Translations under genes and position numbers: made by a program
Notes under the pieces: generated by a model
Seen by the model: only the letters and a program-made list of their open reading frames with translations
Told to the model about the DNA's origin: nothing
Database searches by the model: none
Assembly: GCA_914767715.1 (NCBI GenBank)
Contig: OU612069.1
Coordinates: 10,413,387-10,477,386 of the forward strand
Direction: 5' to 3'
DNA length: 64,000 nucleotides
Source of the DNA: Membranipora membranacea
Lineage: Eukaryota; Bryozoa; Gymnolaemata; Cheilostomatida; Membraniporidae
Part shown: positions 25,454 to 39,600 of the stretch, piece by piece
Layout: each line of letters opens with the position of its first letter
How positions within the stretch are numbered: the first letter of the stretch is position 1

Positions 25454-28400
25454 ATGAAGTACTACCTCGCTTTAGCAGCATTTTTGCTGTCTTCAGCATC
25501 CTTTATATTTGTTGGTGAGTTATTTTTGAAAGCTCATTTTACAGCCATAGTACCGTTCACCTCTCCGCTTTTATATATTATTTATTGGTACATAACACAT
25601 CATCGCTCTGTCACATAGTTATTCTATCATCCTCAGCCCCCTTAGGAATGAAGTCACTATCATATAGATCCTGAAATTTTACTTCAGGTGGCCTCCTCCC
25701 TGGTGTATATATTCTTCCTCGACATACTAATCAACCAAAATTAATATCACTCCAGTTCCTTTGTAGAATTTTACTATTTGTATAATAATTATTTTAAGCA
25801 TTTACATTTAAAATAGTTTGTATAATGCTCAATATTGTTAAAATGATTCAAATACTGCTGTATTCAACTTTAATTTACACTGCTATAGGTACTCAGGTCA
25901 AACAGCACTGCTGCGTGCAGTTTATACAACATAAATAAACAGCGACACATCTCTTTTTGACAAGCTTGTTTACTTAATTTATGTAAACACAAATACAGTA
26001 GAATAAGACAAACAAAGAAACAAGAACTAGATCGACTCAAACTGTTGTTATTTGTTGTAACTGCACCTTCTAAATCTTGAGTATTGGGCTGCCCCTACCA
26101 TATAATAACTATCAGTAGACTTCTAGAGCCTCGTGGCACAACTTGACTTATATAGGCATCAATGCTCTATAAATCTAATATGAGGCATAGATCGTATTTG
26201 TAGCCAGGTATACGCAAACTCTTAATGCTGGTGTTATTTTTAATGTAGTCACCTGCAGGTATAGACCACTTGACCCTGTGATATGAATCGAGGGGGGGGG
26301 GTTTACAGCGATAATCACTGAATAACAGCTAAAAATCATTAGCAGGCTGACTTTTGTGATAACATTGGAGTTTGTTCTTGTTTTTTTCTATGCCACAATT
26401 TCCTAATAACAATCCTATGGAAGCTCAAAGAGCAAAATCGTCGATTGCTCCCAACACTCTCACATTGGAGTTTGTTCTTGTTTTTTTCTATGCCACAATT
26501 TCCTAATAACAATCCTATGGAAGCACAAAGAGCAAAATCGTCGATTGCTCCCAACACTCTCCTTTCTATTAGAAACTCCCAAGGTTTACTGAAAGTAGTT
26601 CATCATCTCAGGCCCTGATCAGACAATAGTTGAATTCAACAATTTACATAACTGAATAGGGTTGTTACCCTTACAAATCCAATATCACAAGTCTAGAATA
26701 TCAAAAGGCTAGTTGATTTGCAATTCTGAAGATTTAGTTATTACAGCTTGCATGTATCAGGGAGCTGTGAGTTTACAATAAAGCCACACCTAAATAATAA
26801 TCTGTGGTGAGGGTTGGAGGTTTTTTTTGGGAAGTGTTACATTCATCATACAAAATTGTTGCTTCAATTTTCATGGAATTCATTTTGCTTCCGCATTCAC
26901 AGCTTAATCGCCAGGCAAACATTGTGTGTTATAATGTTACACAAGGATGCATGCCTCTAACAGTTTAGATGTTGATCCCTACCCAACCAAAGAGCAGACA
27001 ATACACTAGAGGTTGACTGCATAACTCCCCTTGACAAATAGCTGATAAAAGCTCTAGCTAGACAAAACAATGTTATGTTAGTTAGAGCTTTCTAAAGTCA
27101 CCAGGTTACTCGTATAACAAAGGAATGTCACAGTGAGTACATGTTAATACTCACTATGAGTACACATTCATACTCTGGTGTTATTCTAACCCCTAAGGTG
27201 ATCAAAGCTCATGCAAGCTACTGCTTGTGTACAGTCTATTGTCAATATCACTCAAGAGAAAACAAAAGTGGCGTCATTTTTCACTTTTGCTTGCATTCTT
27301 ATTTATTACCAAACATGGTACAGTAAGACAGAATGCAATGGGTGTGGAAAACAAGTAGGGGAAAGATAATCATCGTTATGATTCAAATTCACTGCCCATA
27401 ACTGATGTCTGACGGACCCCACCCTTCTACTCTCCCTCCCCAAACCACAGATAGAATTAGGAACTATTATCTTTTTGCTAATGCTGACCTTTTTGTGGAC
27501 AATGCGAGCTTAGGGTTGATCAATCTAACCACCTACCACTGCATATTGAAGGTTTGGCAGGGAAACTCAACTCACGTTTTTATCGCCTATTGTACCAACG
27601 CAGCACATATTTTGATTATTTTGTTTTATAGATGGCTTATCGAGCAAAGGTAGATCTTTCGTTGTCTCATTTCTGGATAATGAAGTAGAATTCTGGCAGG
27701 ACCTGCCTCTTGAGATATGGGTTGTAAATGAGGGAAACTCTGCAGCCACTGTCACCATCTCTGCACCAAGGTACAAAAGTTTGCTAATATCTATTAGACA
27801 ACAACAAGTGATGAAAGGCTGAAATATATATATTTGAAACACATCACCATCTATACATTACCTACAAACTCGTCACACCGTTGATAGCAAGCTTGTTTGT
27901 GTGTTTGTTTGTTATCAGGTCTGGGTGTATGGGCAGTTCGTGAGCGAGCAGTTATAGAGTTGATCTGGGATTAGTCCCATAATAGCTGATTACTAATTTC
28001 AGTATAATATAGTAAAATATGCCCATCACTTTTTAAAAAAACTGTGACTGGCGTTGTCTATTATTATACTGTTCTCAGATCGTCCAAGGAGGAAAAGTAA
28101 GTCTGAGAAGACAATCCTGTATGATCAAAACTTAACTGAACCCCCCCCCCCCCCCCCCCGCTGTGTTATAATATTAGTAATTGTTACATGTTACAGGGAG
28201 GGTAATCTCCTGAGACCAGAATGTACAGGAGATCTCACTGTGAGTGTCGGAGCCGGTCAGCAGCATAAGTTTGGTGTGTGCTGGTGGGGTAAGATCATGA
28301 ACACAGATAACAGTGTCAACAACAAAGTCATCAGGATCGATTCGGACGCTGATGTATCAGTTATCGCTGTTAATAAGGTAACCGGATATCTCAGTATCTA

Positions 28401-31400
28401 CCACACAGATCCTTGAGTAGGGGCAAAAACAATCGCAGCACTGTATACATTGCACTTCATCAAAAATACTATCTGAAGCAAAGAATAGTTTCTCATTAAA
28501 ATATTAAAATGATTACAAAGCTATAAAGTTTGTAGCGCTAGTGAAATTAAATCCAACAAATAACTCCTCACATTTACACTGAGCATACAGTGAATTAACA
28601 TAAAAAAGACCCTACCAAGTCAACTAGATTAACACATGTTGGTGGTTATTTTACAGGAAGCCTGGTCTGCCGATTCATATATGGTACTGCCGATATCCTC
28701 TCTAGGTACTTCTTACTATGCTATGGTAGCTGGACCTAGTGATAAGCCTAACATGATGGCTGTGGTGGCGACAGAAGATTATACAACAGTCACCATTAAC
28801 CTGCCTGCTGAAGCTGTCGATGGTAAGATCACAGTCCTATTACCTAACCCGCATATTCATTTATCAAATTAGATTTTGTATATGGAGAGTAAGGAGTATG
28901 TAAGATGAGAGCCCCGCCTATTAGCTCCTGGGTATTTCTAGGTGTCCCAGTCAGCACAGTAAACATCTCATGGCTATACAATAACCAAAGCAATATGAAT
29001 CACATAATGATAAATGTATCGGGAGTCAAATTTGTAGGAATAATCAGATTGTGGGTGTGATATTAGTGATTGCAGTTTTGTCAATCCATTCATTCATCCA
29101 TTGATTCATCGTGAGTCCCCATTTTCTGTCCATAATATTATTTGCTGTACTTTGTAATGTAAATTCCTCAGCTGACTAAAACAAGTCAGCCACACCTATT
29201 TGTGACCTGATCTATTGTTATAATGATAGTAAAATAACATAAGTGTGCGTACATGTACAACCTCTGACTGGGTCTGACTGGGTCTGACTGATTTAGCATT
29301 CTCTTCTCACATTTTACAAACCATATCCACTTATTCATTGTCCCAAACCTTCGGCTAATTATTGCTGCTTTCAAAAGAATGTCATTGATCCGTAAAATGA
29401 CTCTTTTATTTCTGCATTCAGTTGCTAATTCCATTCATAATCTTTATGGCCGTTTATTATGGGAGCGATAACCGGTTTTGTGTCCTGAGCACTGCCAAGC
29501 CGGGAAGTTGCTGAAAAAGCATTTTCTCCTATGTGATAATGACATGGTTACCTCAGTTTTCATGCAGATATGCAATTAAAAGGGACAGTGCCAAACGAGT
29601 AACTGAGGCGCCAAAACAATTGATTGCATTGCAGTATTTTAAGAGATGCTGAAATGATAAACAATATTTGGGGTAATTTGTTATAGACTGCCCAGATGAA
29701 AGCAGGGACAGATGGAACTAAATGAGCAAACACCCTAATTAAAAATCTCACAATAGGTGTGGTCTGATGCCCAAAATTGATATGATTATTCCATAATATG
29801 GCTCATTATAAAACATAATATAATATATGGTTAGGGAGTTTGACACACATGCAAGGCTTACCATATTTGCATATGAACAATTGTTTGGTATCTAACCTGA
29901 ACTGGGAGTGTGAAAATGTATATGTAAATACCTTAAAATCATATAAATGTTTCAGAGTTTATTATTGCAATTGGTAAGAAGCGACAACATATGCGCCCTT
30001 TCTATCCCTCTCTATGCTGATGACAGAGTTTTGTTATATACATGACAAGTCAGGACAGCATCAGATTTTTGTATTTGTCATAATGTAAACAAATATCCCC
30101 CCCCCCCTTTCTTTCCGCCATTGGTGACTCCCTTTTTTCACAAGACTTTTTCTTTTTTTATGGAAAACATGCTACCAGGATGATATCACCTGCCAAATAA
30201 AATGTGTACTATCATACAGGTGTTTTTTTGTAATGTGCAAAAATTGATTAATTTGTTAAAGATCATTTTCAATTTTTATAGTTATGTTCAGTTCAGTTCA
30301 GTTTAGTTCAGTATTTTCATATCAGGTTAAGATAGAGATAAAGATACAGTGTAAATGTTATTATTCTCAGAGATGATTTGTTTATTTATGTACAGAGCCT
30401 CCAGTAGAGATGAACCACAGGTGTCTGGTGTACCAGAGTGGTGAGTCATTCACTATCAGACTACACGCACATCAGGTCTTCTACTTCTCTTCCTTGGCTG
30501 ATATCTCAGGTACATATGTGCTCAGCTCTGCACCTATAGCTGTATTCAGTGGTAACACTAGAACAGCTGTACCTGCTACAGACACTGCTAGAGATCATCT
30601 CGCTGAACAGGTAAGCAGCATACACTCTGCTACGCGCACGCTCTATAATAATAATAATGATAATAATAAAAACTCGATATTTTATTATAGCGAGCTGAGG
30701 TACTCTCAGTGTATAATTATAATTACTGTACTTAGGCTTGTAACTGAACTAGTCTGCTTACCATGCTTGAGAAAATATAACATTGCTCTCAGCTTGCTTA
30801 CTTAATCCAAGATGTCATCACAGCTTTGAAGCTAAAACATCAGATTTATGTTTTCTTATCATATCATATTCCAAAAATACTGGCACAATTAAATGTAATG
30901 ATAATGTCTACGCCCTTAGATTATGTGTCAGCAATGAACTGTTATTTGAGCGATGGGATTTGTCTGGCACTAATACTATCATACAGAACCATGTAACACA
31001 CAACAGTAATAGTACATGTACCGCAAGATGGAAGCACAGATATTCATCTGAAAGTTAAAGTCATGTCGGACTAGACTACTAATGAAAAGACAACTCCCAT
31101 TCACATTCACAACTTGTAACTTACGTACCACTTCTTCAATGTATACAGGTGCATGATGCTTGTAATTTACTATTATTTATATATTTTTATTAATTTAGAA
31201 CTCTTGTACCCTTTATATAACCTACTTTATTTGTTTATTAAGATGATTTCTGTTGGTAACTGGGATAACTCCTACATCTACAAGCCCATCTCCAAAGTGA
31301 CTCCTGATGGAGACAATGTTAGAGTAATCTCTAACACAGACGGAAATCAGATCAGCTGGGTACAGACTGGAGGAAATACAGAGTCGTTCACTCTCAACAG

Positions 31401-34400
31401 AGGTACTTATAATGAAAGCAGATTGTGCTCACTTCTGCTCAAATATTAAATTAGAAAACCTTTTAATTGGAATCCTTGGTAGAGTAAGAGCATCACACAT
31501 GTAGTAAGAATTCATTATCAACCTGGACAAATAGGCGCCAAGTTTCGATACTGATACCAGTAGCAGAATAGATTTAGGCTTTGCCTCTAACTTCAGAAAA
31601 TTGAATGAAGCAATATTGTGTCCAAAAACGTAAGGCTTGAGGCATCTATTCACATTTATCTTATCTTCTGCTGACAGGCGAATGGAGACAGCTCTTCTTA
31701 TCTGACACGACTTACTTATGGTCTAACAGCCCTTTCTCTGCTATAGTCATCACACTCTCCCAACCATCGTAAGTTCACAATTGTGTTTGTTCATATCTAC
31801 CTTACCTCATTCAAAATCGAGGAATATTTTATGAGTGAGCCGTGAAAGTTAATTTTGATTGTGAGTCCCTAGCTCAGTATTCTTAGTTTTATTTTATCGA
31901 TCTATTTATCTATAACATGCTAATATCAGCATCTGAATTGTAGCCCTGATGATGGAACTCCCACCGACCCAGCTATGATGAACTTACAGGGAAGAAATCA
32001 ATGGGCTACCAAATACACGATTCCCGCTTTCCGCTCAGCACAGAGCACACTTAATGGTGGTACTGAGGCCAAATACTCCAATAATCATATTGAGGTAGGC
32101 TACATGTAGTGCACTGTAAGAGTAACAATACAGTCGATACTGGATATGAGATCGGCCGTGAGAGTATCTATCTCATACACCTATGCAGCCTATGAATGTA
32201 TACAGAAAGACATCAATTAGGAATTGTTGTTTGATTTGGAGTTTATATATTATGGACATGTGTTTGGATGCGGACATGTGTTTGGACGCAGACATGTGTT
32301 TGGACGCGGACATGTGTTTGGACATGGACATGTGTTTGGACGCGGACGATTGATGATTAATATGTTTATATTGAATGTAGATCACAGCATTAACCGGAGA
32401 TGTATCAGGCCTGAGACTGGATGGTAATCAGATCAACTTTGATTCCTGCTCTACAGTACCAGGAAGCATGTAAGTTTTAAATGGAAATCATAAAAGGTTG
32501 TGTCTCACCGTCAGCAGCAGAGATGAGAAAACAAGATGGTGGGATGGTGCAGGGATAGATAACTGAGTGAAGATCAGCATACGAATCTATCTCTGAAAAT
32601 GTCAATTGAGAGTCAAATTTGTAAATATTTTTTTAAACCTAGTGATTAGACTGATTCCAATAAAATTATGAATATTTCAGGCTGACTATCACAAAAACAT
32701 TTATTTGACTGACAACATTGTTTCTTTTGATTTTTTAGTGATGGACAGACAGGGTAAGTTTTACCATATACATAACATGTAATAATACGCTCCTTCTTTC
32801 TATTAATACCCTACTAATTACATAAACTGGCTGGACTTAGGCCGTTGCTCTGTGTATCCAGTATATATGACACGCCTGTGATTTAGTAATGCATAACATA
32901 AACCACAGGCCTGGTGCAGCTTGTTCATGTCCCGCTGTTGATGTCTACTCAGAGGTACACTGGGATGTACATTTGTCATGTAGTATTTACCAAGTGAGGT
33001 TGTTGGGTAGACACACTCATTCTATAGATAACATGTACTATGTTCTGTTAATACTGGAAAACAGCAGAAGTCTGACAATATCAGCAGCTGAAGATTATCT
33101 TTACTTTCATTATCTAACAGATCAATCCAGGCTTGTCTGACCAGTTTTGATGGTCAGAATGCTCACACCTTCACACACGTCAACGGTAATAAGTTTGGTG
33201 CTGTTCTGTTCAGCTCAAGTGACAGAGAGTCTTTAGCTACCACACCAGCTCTCGATGCACCACCCAGGGTAAGTTAACTCCTGCATTTAACATCATTCAA
33301 AGTCCTCCATCTGCTCAACTTATTATTATTATTTGATCCAATGACCAGAGATACTAATTTGCCAGGCTGATAGCAGAACTAAAGAATATGTTTTGCAGCG
33401 TCTCAAAACCACTGGTTGATTTAATTGTTTTTTATTCATATTTAAGTCATTCCTTATCTAGTCATTTTCTAGAATGTAAAAATAACTTCTCATGATGGCA
33501 ATGCAAAATTTAAATCACCTGTTTCCTACCCAATGTGGAAAAATGAAGACGAGTCAATTTGCAACGATTTATTATGAGGTTTTGACTTTTTTGTGTTGTT
33601 GTTTATGTTGTAGTGTGAGAGCACAGTGATGTCTAGAGGAGATGGAATAGATAATGATTGTGATGGACAGCTTGATGAAGAGATCTGTGACTCTATAGAT
33701 AATGATCAGGATGGTCTGACTGATGAAGACTGTGCTAGTATGTAATCTCTAATATAACCATTATTATTACTATTATCATGATATATTAGTTTTTTTGATA
33801 ATATATTAAAATGTTGTTGTTCTCTCAAGTTAATTGGCTGTACATATCATCACGTTTTTTATCTGCTGTAGGTAGCACCGGACAGGCGAGGGGTAGAACT
33901 TATGTTATCGTATTCCCAGATAACTCTAAATCTGACAGTAATCCTGGGGATCTCGATAAGCTTGAGCTCTATATCTCACCACAGAATGTGGAGGTAAGTG
34001 ACACACATTATATACTAACACACTAAATAAAGATGTATACAGCCTCACACAGAATAGTATCAGCTATGGAACAACGCCCAATATACCTATTGTGATGTGA
34101 TTCCGTAACATTGATCGAATTAGCTCAAATTTATTGATCTACTAAGGTAAACAATGGCCTGATGTATTCAGGTAGTTATAGCTGCATATAGCTGCAGGTA
34201 GTGTGTGACATGATGATATCGTATTCTCTCATGACCTCTTACTTACATTTGTCTATACATCCTTTACCATTGGGACTTATATTCTTCATACTGACTACCC
34301 TAATTCCTATTTTATTTACGTACAGGACAGTGTGAGTTACATCAATAGGTTAAACATACAGTTTATACTTAAGTATATAACTGGTCTATATAAACACAAT

Positions 34401-36644
34401 GGTAACAAAATAATCCGGGCATCAGGGACTCAAATCTATCTAATAGTTTATAATCTCATGGGACTCTTTTTCAATTGCCCCATTCAGTGTGCTCAGCTAA
34501 TGATCGTCGTCGGATATAAACATAAACCCCCTGCTCGCCGGCCTGTGAATTGAGATAAGATTGCATTGCTAGATTTGGGAATGTAAAACTTGAAAGTATG
34601 AATCTGGGAAATTTGTGGTGTGAACCTCGACGGATGCATGTGATATTTGAGTTGTTGCCTGAGTTTGACCCTAGTCTCTGTAAAGGTGTAATCAACACAT
34701 TAACATGGTGAATTCTGCAACAAATGCATGGTTACCCCTCTCACCCCCAGCAGTGTATCATTAGGAGTGTGCTTCCCCTCCCAACTTAATTCATCGTTGA
34801 ACCTACAAAAATCTAATCAACCTGCTGAAGGATGACAATCCTAAGTTTTAACTATCGCCATCTAATGCTGCTATCCAACTATGCTGTGGCTTCAAATTTT
34901 TACGCCAAACACGAAACGTACATTCAACATTTTATTGAATGTTGATGGTGCCAGTTCTGCCTTCTCACCTCTGTCAATGATGTGAGAAGGCAGAACTGTC
35001 ACCATAGACTATCAGACTTTGACATACTGACCACAAAAACAGGACCATCTAAACTGATAAGCTCATATAGTCTGGTATCCTAATCTTAATATGGAGACCA
35101 GTACAAGCGCCTCACTAGAACATCATAGAACAAGTTTGATCCACTTGCCTGCATTCCTGTTGCTCCCTTCCACTGGTCACGCTGCAGTCAAAGGGATCAA
35201 CAATTAACTACCAATCCATGGGGATTGTCTTGATAAATGCACATGTCAACAGATTGTACCTCGTATACACAAAAGTGTCAAGGCAACTCCGAATTGAGGC
35301 CTAAATCAGAGCTCAGAAAACTGTCTATTGTTAATAAAATTATCTCATAAAATTTGAGAGGTAAGGAAAGTTGTGTTATAGACGAATGGAGACAACCCTG
35401 AAAATTGTGGGTTGGCATTATGAGGAAGGGTTACACATTTTACTAGATATCTCAGCTCGTAGTTCATATTTTGGAAAAATAATTCCATATTTGGAATCCT
35501 CATACTTGATTACATACTATTGTATAGTCGGTTACACATCTCCTGCTGAAAAAATTAAATGTCCACCAATTGTCCGCAACATGGTAGTTAATTCTTGGTC
35601 CCTTTGCCTGCGGCGTGACCAGTCGATCGGGAGCGACTCGGCATGCAGGCAAATGGACAAAACTTGGTCTAAGTACATCATATAGTAAGGTTGTGTTCAG
35701 TTCTGGAATATAATGATAATATAACGGATTGAGGTTTCATCACATTATGACGTCCTGTTACTCAGACCTCATTATAACTTACTTACAGGCTACTACCTCA
35801 GTGACAGTTAGTAACCCTCTAGGTACTTACACTACTACAGTTGACGCTGAAGCTCTCATGACTACACAGATTGATATACCCATCGAGTTCAGACTGCCGC
35901 GTAAGTAAATATATACAGTAATCAGCATCCTAAACAAGTCCAAATCTGTCAAACAATCTTGGAACGTTTTAAGTTTATTCATTAATTTTACAAAAATTAT
36001 TGACAAAATTAGAGAAGAATAAGAAATTTTATATTTGTTTGACAATGTCACAGTAGTAAAATCAATGACAGGGCAACTGCTCATAGAGGACAATCTCCAG
36101 TGGTTATTGGTCAATCAGTAGCTGTTGGTCGTTACCTGTTTGTGTTTGAGACTCTCGAGAATCAAATTGTTCAGACGTTTTAGCTCATGCTATCAATAAA
36201 TGAATGAAACACCAAGACCCCATTATTGTGGGTTGTAGTTTGTTACCCCCAGATTTAGTGTACAGGTACTCAGATTATTGATAGATAGGCCTATATGAGA
36301 TATAAATGATTAGTATGCAGTCCATATACAGCCTTGTGTGGCAGTATAGCCTGTACAAGTGATACAAAGTTAATATCTCAGTGTTCTTTTTATTCTAGAG
36401 GGATCAGGTAAATTCGACAAAGGGCTGCTGATAGAGGCATCAGATGATATCGTAGTGTATGCCATGAATAAGATCCGATTCTCCTCCGAGTCTTACCTGG
36501 CTATACCTGTAGATGTTACTGGATATGATTACTATACCATGTCTACCACTGTCACTGATGGAAGTGAGTTATTCATATGATGCATTTTATGATGATTACT
36601 CTCATATTACTGACAGTCAACACACTGATCATGTGATATACTAT

Positions 36645-36684
<40 letters not shown>

Positions 36685-39600
36685 ATCTGGAGCTTGAGTA
36701 CCATCAAAAGTAATTAGGTGTGACCACCCGAGAAGTTGGAACACCCAAAGTCAGTTTGTTTTTTAGGGGCGGGTACACATTAGGTGATCTATACTGACTC
36801 TAACAATCTGAGATATCCATCCTTATATTGTCTAAATGTCAGTTTGGATAACCGCATGTCTTTTTTTATGACCTGTTGCCGACACGGTTTGATGTTTATA
36901 TTATTCAGATGATGTAGCAGAGTTTGCAGTGTGTGCCTCTGAGACAGGAAGTACAAACCTTGAGATTACTCTTGCTGATATTAGTGGTGTCAATGTTAAC
37001 TATGAGGGACAGAGCTACGGAGCTGGACAGGTATACACAGATACACATATATATATATATATATAATACATATATAATATACATAATATATATATATAAT
37101 CTAATCCAGCATTCATCGCTTATGTCAGCGTTCTTTGTTTCATGGATACTTGAGCCTACAGGATATTAATATGAATTCTAGTATACCTTGTAACTAGGAT
37201 ATACATTTATCCATAATATTAGGCGAGGAAGGTTAATCATAGTTTTTTTATACTTTCAGACAATAAGCACAAATATTGTACAGTATGAGTGTATACAGAT
37301 TCAGAGTGGAACGGATCTGACTGGATCAAGGATTACTAGTACCAATCAGAAACGTGTATCAGTTTTCTCAGGTTTGTCCTCTCAATCAACAATGAAATAC
37401 TCTCAGCTAATATGAACACTGGGTTTTCATTACTATATATAAACATTATCACTGACTGGTTGTTGGATATAATGACTGTAATATAACCAATCCTGCAATC
37501 TTATAAAATAATTATATGACAGATGTCAATCAGTTAAACAGTGGCAAGGTATAACTGCACAGCACTTCTACCATACATATTCACTGTAATAGCTCTATGG
37601 CAGCATGAAACTGTGCCTTACTTTATTTCATGCTCTTAATGTTTTGAACTACAGGAAACAGACGACCAATAATTGGAGGCGGAAATGCAAGAGATCATTG
37701 TGTGGAGCAGATACCACCAGTGACTACCTGGGGTAGAGAGTTCTACACAAACCCTATCATGGTAAACATCACTCAGCGCTCTATCTTTAATTTATTAATC
37801 TGTGGTGGCTTTTATGTAATTTTGTTGTGCTTGAATTAAGTTCATCAGCGATCTATATTGGCCTCTTCTGTCACATAAGCCAAGTGTAAAAAACAAAATA
37901 TCTAAGTTATGAGGATATAAATAAAAACCTTTTGGTATATTTCTGAGACAGTACCTACTTTTGCACACACAAATTCAACATACTGATCAAAGTCTTCTGG
38001 GCTGTATCGTCAGTATTGATTTAAAGTTTAATGTTTTCTGTATCACAGGGTTGATGCTCTTTCATACGAGTATTATAATGATTTGTATTATATTATATGC
38101 GTAATGTAATGACTAATGTATTATGTTATGTATATTGTATCTTGTGTTTTTTAGAGAGATGGTAGCCAAGGAGGTACTAGAGGAGATATATTTAGAATTG
38201 TGTCCTCTTCTGATAACACTGTACTTACTGTATCCAGTACTGGATCAGCAGTAAGTAACCATATTAGAATAACATTATATAGATATATACACATCAACTT
38301 AGTTATTCACTCTCTTATCTGTAATCAGGACCTTATTCCAGTCTGTTATTTACTGAGATTCTTCTATGTATCTCATAACCATTAATACTAATGTTACATA
38401 GGCTGGTACTTATAACATCGCATCTGCTGGAGGCTTTGTGGAGTTAGACATCCCAAGTGATGAGTACACAATGATGTCATCTAATGAACCAATCTTACTG
38501 GCTCAGTTCACAAAAACACAGCTCAGTAACAACGCGGATCTTGATAAGGGTGAGAAAATAACAGATATGTATTCAAACATCTTCTTGATCTACCCATAGG
38601 CAGCAATGATGCTTACATATAACGCGTTGTTGAAGGCTACAGAATTCATCCAGTGGAACACCAGACAATAAATGACTGTTATACTACGAAAGCACTGTCA
38701 TCTAAGAAAAAATTTGGTTTTGCTTTAGTTACACACTGGGTCTTTATTGTCGAACTTTTTTCTAATTCTGACAAATATTCCTACACAAAATGTTATATAA
38801 ATTCAATGCAAATGCCGGCCATTTATTGATTTATACATGAGTGATGTGTTATTTTAAGGTCTCTCTTTTTCCAGGTGACCCCTCGATGACCTTGGTTGTA
38901 CCTAAGGAGGCATGGTCTAATGATTACAGATTTGTCTCCCCACTCAGTGGACAGGAAACCGAAGAGTGAGTGCTTAACTATTGTTATACTGTGGGACGAT
39001 GAATTGTCCCCCTAAACATCAATGGCAAGACGACTCCTGTAATATTCTTGAAGACTTTTTCAATACAAATGAAAAAAGCTGCAAACATACAACTGTGTTT
39101 TATTTTATATTCTCCTAGTTCTACAGATCAGAACAAAAAATACAGACCATACATAAGCAGGATGTCTATTATCATAGAGACACAGTTTATATCTAAGCTT
39201 AGATACAGGACTGATACCTCTCTATTCTCTGATGAGTTCCCTGGTGCTCAGTGGGTTAACATTCCAAACACAAACCCATCTATCTCAGCTACAACGGTTG
39301 ATGTAGAATTTGGTAAGTATCAACGGAGACCGAATGAAAGGCCAACACTCATATCATCTGGAATCTTGTTCTGTCTAACGTTAATTATCTGCATTATGTT
39401 AATTTTATCCGTTATTTGTGGATGAAATATACTTGACATCTTTTAATTTTTTTCATGTTTCTCTCATTTAGGTCAGAACTATGTAACAGCAGCTGATGAT
39501 AACATCTTCTCTGCTATGATATATGGTGCTGCTGATCGTGAGTTTTATGCTAACCCCATCTCACTGAAGTTATCTCAGGGTACCTGTGTACAGACGGCTC

